NCBI GenBank assembly: GCA_029212425.1
Contig: JARGNC010000144.1
Location: 1-6,073, forward strand
Direction: 5' to 3'
DNA: 6,073 bases
Source: Phycisphaerales bacterium
GTDB taxonomy: Bacteria; Planctomycetota; Phycisphaerae; Phycisphaerales; UBA1924
Shown here: in pieces, positions 1 to 5,431 of the stretch
Position numbering within the stretch: position 1 is the stretch's first letter
How the letters are laid out: each line of letters starts with the position of its first letter
Notes under the pieces: model-generated
Told to the model about the DNA's origin: nothing
Databases searched by the model: none
The model's input: only the letters and a program-made list of their open reading frames with translations
Program-made: the position numbers and the translations under genes

Positions 1-666
1 AGAGTTCGCCGCCGTCGCCAACACCGGCGCTGTGACCGCTTGCGCGACATTGAATGAAATTGCAAAGTCATCAGGATCCACCTGATAATGCAGCTGGAGC
101 GAGGTGTTGAGCGCTTCGAGCATCACCGAATCATGCGAGAAGTTGATCTCGTCAATCCCCTTGATGCGGATGTCGTAGCGACCACCCCGCGCCTGCGTGA
201 TCCGCTCATCAAGCGCGTAGTAACGCGGCTTGGGTGTGATGTACTCTTTCGACAGATGCTCTTGCTGGAGTGTTGGAACAATGCCGATGAGGATCGGGAT
301 CGCGCCGAGCTGGGTCGAAGCGTCCTGCGCTTTGGTCATCAACCCCGCAAGCTCGGTGTGCAGATCCGAGAGCATCGAACGCGTAAAAACCTTGGGATCG
401 CAGTTGAACTCCAGATTGAACCGACCGATCTCCGTCGTTGCTTTCCGCTCGTTGATGATCTCAAGCACTTCAGGACCAAGCGGTGCTGGACGCATTGCCT
501 CATCCACAAACGCGAGTTCCTGCTCAGCACCGATCCGAGTGATCCCTGTCTCGAACATCTTGTGCTCGAGCATGTACTCAAGAGCACGGAGGTCTGTGAG
601 CACAGAATGGGTCGAGGCGCGGTGTTCCTGACCGCCGCTCGCTTGGTTCATTTCTTGGATACCCAT
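1..666 (-). CDS. GCS2-family glutamate-cysteine ligase-like protein, N-terminal part (runs off the left edge)
   Basis: The visible 222 residues match the N-terminal half of the GCS2 (carboxylate-amine ligase / glutamate-cysteine ligase type 2) fold. The family joins a glutamate-type carboxylate to an amine with ATP in the cytoplasm. Visible landmarks are IGAEQELAFVDEAMRP at residues 45-60, where acidic residues E48 and E50 are the family's metal/ATP-site type. TTEIGRFNLEFNCDP lies at 77-91, TPKPRYYALDE at 144-154, and HDSVMLEALNTSLQLHYQVDP at 178-198. The start at 666 is chosen because ATG is preceded by GGAG at 5-base spacing and an in-frame TAG lies 16 codons upstream. In-frame GTG codons between are weaker candidates. 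From memory, related proteins of this subgroup often carry CBS domains further on; that part is outside the window, so the substrate is unknown. It is transcribed away from the carboxypeptidase gene and shares no operon with anything visible. The family call is firm; true glutathione synthesis is not shown. Confidence 0.85.
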   Translation of the reverse strand, partial: MGIQEMNQASGGQEHRASTHSVLTDLRALEYMLEHKMFETGITRIGAEQELAFVDEAMRPAPLGPEVLEIINERKATTEIGRFNLEFNCDPKVFTRSMLSDLHTELAGLMTKAQDASTQLGAIPILIGIVPTLQQEHLSKEYITPKPRYYALDERITQARGGRYDIRIKGIDEINFSHDSVMLEALNTSLQLHYQVDPDDFAISFNVAQAVTAPVLATAANS

Positions 667-1039
667 GCCGACTCCGTCATCGAGACCGAACACCACAACC
701 AGACGGCTTGTCTACCCACGAAGCCGATTCTGAACGATTCACCAACCGATTGTGACAAGTTTGGATCAAGAACGCAACCATTGAGCACCAAGTGATCTCA
801 ATTGGCAACCATTTCCACGCTCCTGCGTACACTCTTGCGATGGCGCGGGCCGCGTTTGGGTCGATCAATCTCGATTCACTGCGGAGTTCTCGGACCTTCA
901 GTCCACTTACCCGCTCTATCTCTGTATCCACTTGGGTCTCGTCATCAACAGCAGAAAACCGCTGGACCTGCCAGACCGATACTCTCGCAACCTGTTCTGG
1001 TGACTGATCTTGTCGGTCTCCTACCAATCCGGAGAAATC
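667..1039. other. Divergent intergenic region, no gene recognised
   Basis: This 373-base gap separates two divergently transcribed genes, so it should carry both promoters. I see no tRNA, no rRNA and no convincing small gene. The best -35/-10 pairs have unsuitable spacers: TTGGCA at 802-807 with TACACT at 828-833 is 20 bases apart, and on the minus strand TTGTCA and CAGAAT are also 20 apart. A GATACT at 978-983 could serve as a -10 for the peptidase gene but lacks a recognisable -35. Open frames on both strands cross this region, but none has a plausible start signal or a recognisable protein. The gap is long for a bacterial intergenic region, so an untranslated leader or small RNA cannot be excluded. 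Confidence 0.5.
1031..1034 (+). promoter_or_regulatory. Ribosome binding site deciding the peptidase start
   Basis: GGAG lies 5 bases before the ATG at 1040. It favours that codon over an in-frame TTG at 1010, which would add ten residues in front of an otherwise normal signal peptide. Confidence 0.8.
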
Positions 1040-3436
1040 ATGCACACCCCCCGTTCTCGCGTCCTGCTCGCCGTTCTTGGTCTTGCCACTTCGGTTTCAT
1101 TTGCTCAAAACGCTCAACCCGATCAGGTCGAACGGATCGATCTGCTCAGCCAATCGACTCCGACGGCATACGAAGGCCACATGGTCATCACCGTTCAGGT
1201 CCAGACGGTCGAACAACTCGAAGCCGTCATGGACCTCGCAGAATCCGCATGGACAGAGCGACCAGGTCTCGGACAAGTCGCACTCCAGATCCATCGAGAC
1301 AACCTCGAAGCGATCTCCAAGCTCGGCGTGCATCCCGCGATCCAGATCGCTGACCTCCAAGCACACAACCAATCCAACTGGGAAACACTCGTACAACAAG
1401 AACGCTTGGACATCGCAAACCAAACCGGCGCGCATCGTCCAGTCCAGCAACTCAACCGCGGCGCATCAACGCACGACGAATCTTGGTTCGACAACTACAA
1501 ACAACTCGCGGACATCTACGCCTACATGGATATCCAACTCGCAGCGCATCCGGACCTGATCTCCAAAGCAGACATCGGAGACACGATCGAATCACGCGAC
1601 ATCTTCGCGTACACCATCACCGCTCCAGATGAGCCGGGGAATCTTGCTGAAGACCGTCCCGTCATTATCTGGAACGGCGGTCAGCACGCACGCGAATGGG
1701 TCTCGCCGATGACCGTCACCTACATCGCGTCCAAACTCATCGACGATGCAGATTCTGATCCTGAAGTCGCGGCGCTCCTCAGCTCCGTCCGCTTCGTCAT
1801 CATCAATGTCCTTAATCCAGACGGCTACCTCTACACATGGTCCAACGAACGCTACTGGCGCAAGAACCGTCGCGACAATGCCGGGAGTTCTTTCGACGGC
1901 GTGGACCTCAACCGGAACTGGGACTCCACCGAGTTCGCAGGAGACGGCACCTCCTCCGATCCATCCTCCGATGTCTACCACGGCGGATCGCCATTCTCCG
2001 AACCCGAATCATCCGCGCTCCGCGACCTTGCGATCAGCTACGGCGATGACCTCGCGTCACATATTGACTACCACACCTATTCCCAGCTCATCCTTTGGCC
2101 ACTCGGATACGCGACCGGTCTCGTTACACCAGAACCCGATCGGACCAACTTCATCAACCTCTCCGGAGACATGTCCTCGCTCATCCAGTCCATCTCAGGA
2201 GTGTACTACGACCCCATCCAGTCCTGGCAGCTCTACGCAGCAGCGGGAACATGCTCCGACTGGTTCTACGAGGATCGCGGTGTGACCAGTTTCACCATGG
2301 AACTGCGTCCCGACGAGGGCGCTGGATTTGATGGATTCTCGCCTCCTGCGAGCATCATCCTCCCGACCGCGCAAGAGAACTGGGAAGCCGCCAAACTCTT
2401 CGCAGCTCGCACCACACAAGCGATGTCCCTGTCGCATGCCACTCCAGAAACGGTCGATGCGGATACGCCAAACGAAGTGGTGCTGACCATTTCCGACGGC
2501 ATCAGTGAACCTGACCCCTCCACAGTCACGCTCCACGCACGCATCGGATCTGCTGGTGCTTTCTCAGCGTCCAGCATGACGGACAATGGATCGTCTACAT
2601 TCGTTGGAAACCTCCCAGCGACACCTTGCGGTCAATCCATCGAATACTACTTCAGCGCAGACGCACTCAGCGGCGCATCCTTGACCTATCCAATCAACGG
2701 CAACTCGTCGCCGCTCACCACCCTGTCGCAGGTCATCACCATCGCGTTTGAAGACATGATGGAATCTGACGCAGGATGGACTGTCGGCCAACCATCCGAT
2801 ACCGCGACGACTGGTGTCTGGGAACGCGCCAATCCCGAACTGACCGATGCTCAGCCTGAGGATGACCACACCCCTGGCGCGGGAACCCTCTGCTGGATCA
2901 CCGATGCATCAGCAGGAACCTCTGTAGGCAACTTTGACATCGATGGCGGAGCAACCACCCTCACCTCCCCTACCCTCGATTCAGCAGCTGCAGGAGATGG
3001 CGCGGAACTCGTCTACTGGCGCTGGTACTCAAACAACGCAGGAGCATCCCCAAACGAGGACTCCATGCTCGTCCAGATCTCCACCAACAACGGTGGCACT
3101 TGGTCCGAACTTGAAACCGTAACTGAGAACGCAGGGCAATGGGTCGAGAAACGATTCCCAGTCCCGTCCTCCGATCAACTCCGCGTCCGATTCATCGCTT
3201 CCGATCTGGGAAGCGGCTCGATCGTCGAAGCAGGTGTCGATGACCTCCGCATCGAATCTGTTGGTTGCCCAAGCAACTCCGCAGATCTCAATGGGGACGG
3301 GAACCTCAACTTCCTTGATGTCTCCCTGTTCCTCAACCTGTTCGGATCGCAAGACCCCATCGCGGACTTCACAGGTGATGGGCAGTGGAATTTCCTTGAT
3401 GTCTCCGCTTTTCTTGCAGCGTTTGGTGCTGGATAA
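1040..3436 (+). CDS. Secreted M14 zinc carboxypeptidase with propeptide and C-terminal dockerin-like domain
   Basis: This 798-residue exported metallopeptidase should remove C-terminal amino acids from peptides outside the cytoplasm. Residues 1-22 form a Sec signal peptide (R5 and R7, hydrophobic core VLLAVLGLA, cleavage after SFA). Residues about 28-125 resemble the activation propeptide of M14A carboxypeptidases, so it is probably made as a zymogen. The catalytic domain spans about 148-465 with every expected residue: zinc ligands H216, E219 (QHAREW) and H345 (DYHTYSQL); substrate-binding R277 and N291-R292 (DLNRNW); Y399; and general base E421 (SFTMELRP). Residues about 466-565 look like a beta-sandwich, with YYFSADA as a typical edge. 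About 566-742 look like a jelly-roll/MAM-like module (ISTNNGGTWSELETV; GVDDLRIESV). Residues 748-798 are a dockerin-like pair, DLNGDGNLNFLDV and DFTGDGQWNFLDV. The gene stands alone, followed by a likely terminator. Specificity (A-type or B-type) cannot be read from sequence alone. Confidence 0.93.
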   Translation: MHTPRSRVLLAVLGLATSVSFAQNAQPDQVERIDLLSQSTPTAYEGHMVITVQVQTVEQLEAVMDLAESAWTERPGLGQVALQIHRDNLEAISKLGVHPAIQIADLQAHNQSNWETLVQQERLDIANQTGAHRPVQQLNRGASTHDESWFDNYKQLADIYAYMDIQLAAHPDLISKADIGDTIESRDIFAYTITAPDEPGNLAEDRPVIIWNGGQHAREWVSPMTVTYIASKLIDDADSDPEVAALLSSVRFVIINVLNPDGYLYTWSNERYWRKNRRDNAGSSFDGVDLNRNWDSTEFAGDGTSSDPSSDVYHGGSPFSEPESSALRDLAISYGDDLASHIDYHTYSQLILWPLGYATGLVTPEPDRTNFINLSGDMSSLIQSISGVYYDPIQSWQLYAAAGTCSDWFYEDRGVTSFTMELRPDEGAGFDGFSPPASIILPTAQENWEAAKLFAARTTQAMSLSHATPETVDADTPNEVVLTISDGISEPDPSTVTLHARIGSAGAFSASSMTDNGSSTFVGNLPATPCGQSIEYYFSADALSGASLTYPINGNSSPLTTLSQVITIAFEDMMESDAGWTVGQPSDTATTGVWERANPELTDAQPEDDHTPGAGTLCWITDASAGTSVGNFDIDGGATTLTSPTLDSAAAGDGAELVYWRWYSNNAGASPNEDSMLVQISTNNGGTWSELETVTENAGQWVEKRFPVPSSDQLRVRFIASDLGSGSIVEAGVDDLRIESVGCPSNSADLNGDGNLNFLDVSLFLNLFGSQDPIADFTGDGQWNFLDVSAFLAAFGAG
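3281..3433 (+). repeat. Dockerin-like tandem repeat encoded at the 3' end of the peptidase gene
   Basis: Two copies of a D-x-N/T-G-D-G...NFLDVS unit, 27 residues apart, close the protein. The duplication is still visible in DNA: the 15-base string TTCCTTGATGTCTCC occurs at 3311-3325 and 3392-3406, exactly 81 bases apart. Each unit has the spaced Asp/Asn pattern of a calcium-binding EF-hand-like loop followed by a hydrophobic helix, as in type I dockerins. Related C-terminal dockerin-like tails are known on many exported planctomycete proteins, where their partner or anchoring role is unclear. Confidence 0.8.
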
Positions 3437-3458
3437 ATGATTTGGGCTATACTTTCCA

Positions 3459-3477
3459 ACCAGACCTCAAATCTGGT
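3459..3477. repeat. Small perfect inverted repeat after the peptidase gene
   Basis: ACCAGA (3459-3464) and TCTGGT (3472-3477) form a 6-bp stem with a 7-base loop, 22 bases after the stop codon. No T-run follows, so it is not a classic terminator on its own; it could protect the mRNA 3' end. It lies between two TATACTT heptamers at 3448-3454 and 3479-3485. Confidence 0.45.
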
Positions 3478-3573
3478 GTATACTTCGATCAGAGCTACGA
3501 ATCCTTGATCTGAACTCTTGAGCCGCTTCAATCGTGCTCACCACAACCTTGCCCCCCAAAGTCCCCCCGATAT

Positions 3574-3616
3574 GGTCCACCCCCCACCCCGGATCGATCG
3601 GGGGGCACCTTTTTTT
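3574..3616 (+). terminator. Likely rho-independent terminator of the peptidase gene
   Basis: GGT (3574-3576) and CCCCCC (3580-3585) can pair with GGGGGG (3600-3605) and ACC (3607-3609), leaving a small internal loop. The run TTTTTTT follows at once at 3610-3616. An alternative inner stem uses CCCCG (3587-3591) against CGGGG (3599-3603). Either version gives a strong GC hairpin plus U-tract on the plus strand. It lies about 140 bases after the peptidase stop and about 110 bases before the next gene, so it should insulate the two transcription units. Confidence 0.75.
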
Positions 3617-3644
3617 AGACCTCTTGTTAGACCCAATTTAGACC
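3615..3644 (+). repeat. Three short direct repeats TTAGACC
   Basis: TTAGACC occurs at 3615-3621, 3627-3633 and 3638-3644, with start-to-start steps of 12 and 11 bases, about one helical turn. The cluster lies just upstream of the putative -35 region of the heme oxygenase-like gene. It could be a regulator binding array, or chance in an AT-rich stretch. Confidence 0.4.
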
Positions 3645-3651
3645 CTTTGCT

Positions 3652-3681
3652 TTGGTGTCATTCAAACATCGCGGCTATAGT
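3652..3681 (+). promoter_or_regulatory. Putative promoter of the heme oxygenase-like gene
   Basis: TATAGT at 3676-3681 is a good match (5 of 6) to a sigma-70 -10 box. TTGGTG at 3652-3657 is a weak -35, with an 18-base spacer. Transcription would start around 3688, giving a leader of about 35 bases. The weak -35 and the adjoining repeats suggest dependence on, or control by, other factors. Confidence 0.5.
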
Positions 3682-3696
3682 TGAGACTCATTCTCA
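3682..3696. promoter_or_regulatory. Fur-box-like palindrome overlapping the predicted transcription start
   Basis: TGAGACTCATTCTCA has the 7-1-7 layout of the Fur recognition motif TGATAATnATTATCA and agrees at 11 of its 14 defined positions. Its outer arms TGAGA and TCTCA are perfectly complementary. It begins one base inside the end of the putative -10 box and covers the expected start site, where a bound Fur-type repressor would block transcription under iron sufficiency. The downstream gene looks like a heme oxygenase, a common Fur target, which strengthens the reading. Other family regulators such as Zur or PerR bind similar sites. Confidence 0.6.
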
Positions 3697-3722
3697 TCCG
3701 CGAGTTTGCAAAGGAACGCACC

Positions 3723-4445
3723 ATGTCCCAACAGCCTGCATCACCCATCACCCACCGACTCAAGAACGACAACTGGGACCTGCATCAGATCGCTGAACGC
3801 GGCGGAACCCCAGAATCCATGATCAAAGGCACGATCACGCGCGAGGGATTCGCAGACTACCTGAGCCAAGCGGTGCACATCCATCGCGCTCTCGATGTCG
3901 CGCTCTTCAAAGCGATCGTCGCGATGCCAGAGCTCGCGCCATTGGTCAAGGAATCCGAGTTCTTCGATCAGCACTTCGGCGCGGACCTTGCGTACTACAA
4001 CGCGGAACCAGCAACCGATCTGCACCCCGGCGTTGCCCGATTCGTCGATCACATCAACACGCACGCGGATCAACCCCTCCACACCTTCGGACTCCACTAT
4101 GTCCGCTTGGGCGCCTGCAACGGGAACCGCTTCGTCGCTCGCAAACTCCGTTCAGTGTTTGGGATCACCGATCCATCCGCAGGCATGATGAGCCAGGACC
4201 CATTCGGAGAAGCACAGCGCACGCAATGGGCCGAGTTCAAAGAAGGGCTCGATGCACTCGATCTGAACGACGCTCAGCGCGACGAGTTGTTTGAAGGCAC
4301 GCGAGCCGCGTATTTGCTGACGATCAACATGGACCACGAAGAGTTCCAGAGCGCCGAGCAACTCCTCAAAGACCATGGCAAGACACTCGATCGCGAAGTC
4401 TTCGAGCAGGGACACTCCGTGCATGTTCCCGCAAGCACCAACTGA
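3723..4445 (+). CDS. Heme oxygenase-like protein (biliverdin-producing type)
   Basis: This 240-residue, apparently soluble cytoplasmic protein fits the all-helical heme oxygenase family, which opens heme with O2 and reductant to give biliverdin, CO and Fe2+. The N-terminal helix LKNDNWDLHQIAE carries H21, in the place of the proximal heme-ligand histidine. It is followed by the family-like stretch KGTITREGFADYLSQAVHIH at residues 35-54. The distal helix is HYVRLGACNGNRFVARKLR at 125-143. It keeps the G-x-x-x-G spacing (G130, G134), but alanine (A131) sits where human HO-1 has the catalytic Asp140 (GDLSGG). Length is normal for bacterial members. The start at 3723 is preceded by AAGGA, whereas an upstream in-frame TTG at 3681 has no such support. 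A promoter and Fur-like box lie immediately upstream. The converging neighbour is an iron/heme-type binding lipoprotein, which fits heme-iron use. A non-enzymatic heme-binding or otherwise diverged member of the fold is the main alternative. Confidence 0.8.
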   Translation: MSQQPASPITHRLKNDNWDLHQIAERGGTPESMIKGTITREGFADYLSQAVHIHRALDVALFKAIVAMPELAPLVKESEFFDQHFGADLAYYNAEPATDLHPGVARFVDHINTHADQPLHTFGLHYVRLGACNGNRFVARKLRSVFGITDPSAGMMSQDPFGEAQRTQWAEFKEGLDALDLNDAQRDELFEGTRAAYLLTINMDHEEFQSAEQLLKDHGKTLDREVFEQGHSVHVPASTN

Positions 4446-4461
4446 TCGCTTCTCAATCAGT
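4441..4461. repeat. Inverted repeat across the stop codon between convergent genes
   Basis: ACTGAT (4441-4446) and ATCAGT (4456-4461) form a perfect 6-bp stem with a 9-base loop and include the TGA stop of the heme oxygenase-like gene. Only 27 bases separate the two convergent genes, so this may be a weak bidirectional transcript end. It lacks a T-run on either side, so efficient termination is not supported. Confidence 0.4.
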
Positions 4462-4472
4462 CCTTCATACGA

Positions 4473-5414
4473 CTAGTCATTCCATTGCGTGAACAACGCA
4501 CCGATCTCCTCGGCCACTTCGCCGAGCGATGCCGATGGGAGCAGTCCCAGTGGGTGATCAACCACGCCAATACGGCCATTGGTTACCGCATTGATCGGGA
4601 GTTCCAAGATTGGACCGAAGATGCGATTGATATCTTCCGGACTTGGGCCGATTGGTTCCGCAAAGCGTTCGTCCTCGCTGGATTGGCGTGGCGCGATCAG
4701 CACGATCGAATCGGGGTTCAGTCGGATCAGGTCTTCGTAATCCAGCTCGATCCACATGGAACCATCGGTAATCGCTTGCGCTGCGCCGAGCCGAACGATG
4801 ATCTGGTGGTGGTACGACCCCGGTCCCATCGCGCCGATGGGATCAACCGAACCCAACACCAGCACGCGCCCAGCAGCGTCTGCAACTGGTCCCAGATCAT
4901 CCCACGCCGCCGCGAGTTTCGCGCTGGGGAGTGGTTGAGCGAACACCTCGTTCATGTCGTATTGTTGATCTTCGCGTTGTGGGACGCCGTTGAACAGGAA
5001 GTGGAGATCATCCATCGTCGTTGCGATGTCATCGAGGGTGTTGAGTGGTCGCTCGAAGATGATCCAGTTTCGATCTTCAGCGATTTCCATGAACCGCTTC
5101 GATCGCTCTGTGCTTGTCGTTTGGTAAAGCACATGCGTCGGGTCGGTCTGGATCAGCATCTCTAGATCGAACCCAAGCTCGGATCCAGCTGCGGGAACGC
5201 GGTCGCCGAGGATCATGTCGTAGTCGTGCTTCGCGACGATCCGATCCTCAAATCCCAGATCGCGGATCATCACCGACATCCCAGGAGACATCGCGGCGAT
5301 GCGGATCTCTTCAATCGCGTGCTCCGGACCATCCTGCGGATTCGATGTTTGCGAAGCGGGTTTATCGCACGAAACAAGGAACACCGACACGCAGCACAGG
5401 ATGATTCGCAGCAT
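4473..5414 (-). CDS. ABC transporter substrate-binding lipoprotein, iron-siderophore/heme/B12 class
   Basis: This 313-residue lipoprotein belongs to the helical-backbone binding proteins (BtuF/FhuD/HmuT type, Pfam PF01497). They capture metal chelates, heme or cobalamin and deliver them to an inner-membrane ABC importer. Residues 1-16 are a lipoprotein signal with lipobox LVSC (lipidated C16). The first lobe holds RIAAMSPGMSVMIRDLG (38-54), then RIVAKHDYD (58-66), GFDLEMLIQTDPTHVL (81-96) and a long linking helix. The second lobe has GRVLVLGSVDP (182-192), GPGSYHHQIIVRLGAAQAI (197-215) and LDYEDLIRLNPDSIVLIAP (224-242). The end is NGRIGVVDHPLGLLPSASLG (279-298). ATG at 5414 has GGGA at 5-base spacing; an ATG two codons earlier (5420) is also possible. 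It follows the upstream gene after 17 bases, so they are probably co-transcribed. The permease and ATPase are not in view. Ligand is not proven; heme or an iron chelate is suggested by the heme oxygenase-like neighbour. Confidence 0.85.
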   Translation of the reverse strand: MLRIILCCVSVFLVSCDKPASQTSNPQDGPEHAIEEIRIAAMSPGMSVMIRDLGFEDRIVAKHDYDMILGDRVPAAGSELGFDLEMLIQTDPTHVLYQTTSTERSKRFMEIAEDRNWIIFERPLNTLDDIATTMDDLHFLFNGVPQREDQQYDMNEVFAQPLPSAKLAAAWDDLGPVADAAGRVLVLGSVDPIGAMGPGSYHHQIIVRLGAAQAITDGSMWIELDYEDLIRLNPDSIVLIAPRQSSEDERFAEPIGPSPEDINRIFGPILELPINAVTNGRIGVVDHPLGLLPSASLGEVAEEIGALFTQWND

Positions 5415-5431
5415 AAGCATCCCAGAGGGTA

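Noticed and set aside
88..795. Long plus-strand open frame of 235 codons
   Set aside because: It lies antisense to the GCS2-family gene, whose protein matches family motifs throughout. The plus-strand product is rich in Arg, His and Cys without any recognisable domain, typical of a shadow frame.
1010..1039. TTG at 1010 as the start of the peptidase
   Set aside because: It would put ten polar residues before a normal signal peptide, while the ATG at 1040 has GGAG at ideal spacing.
677..1045. Minus-strand open frame of 122 codons between the divergent genes
   Set aside because: It starts inside the peptidase gene, has no ribosome binding site I can point to, runs into the beginning of the GCS2 gene in a different frame, and resembles no known protein.
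802..1353. Plus-strand open frame of 183 codons
   Set aside because: Its second half overlaps the peptidase gene in another frame and is Arg/Ser/Pro-rich, as expected of an out-of-frame reading.
4485..5165. Plus-strand open frame of 226 codons
   Set aside because: It is antisense to the substrate-binding lipoprotein, which has a lipobox and family motifs along its length. The plus frame has no recognisable features.
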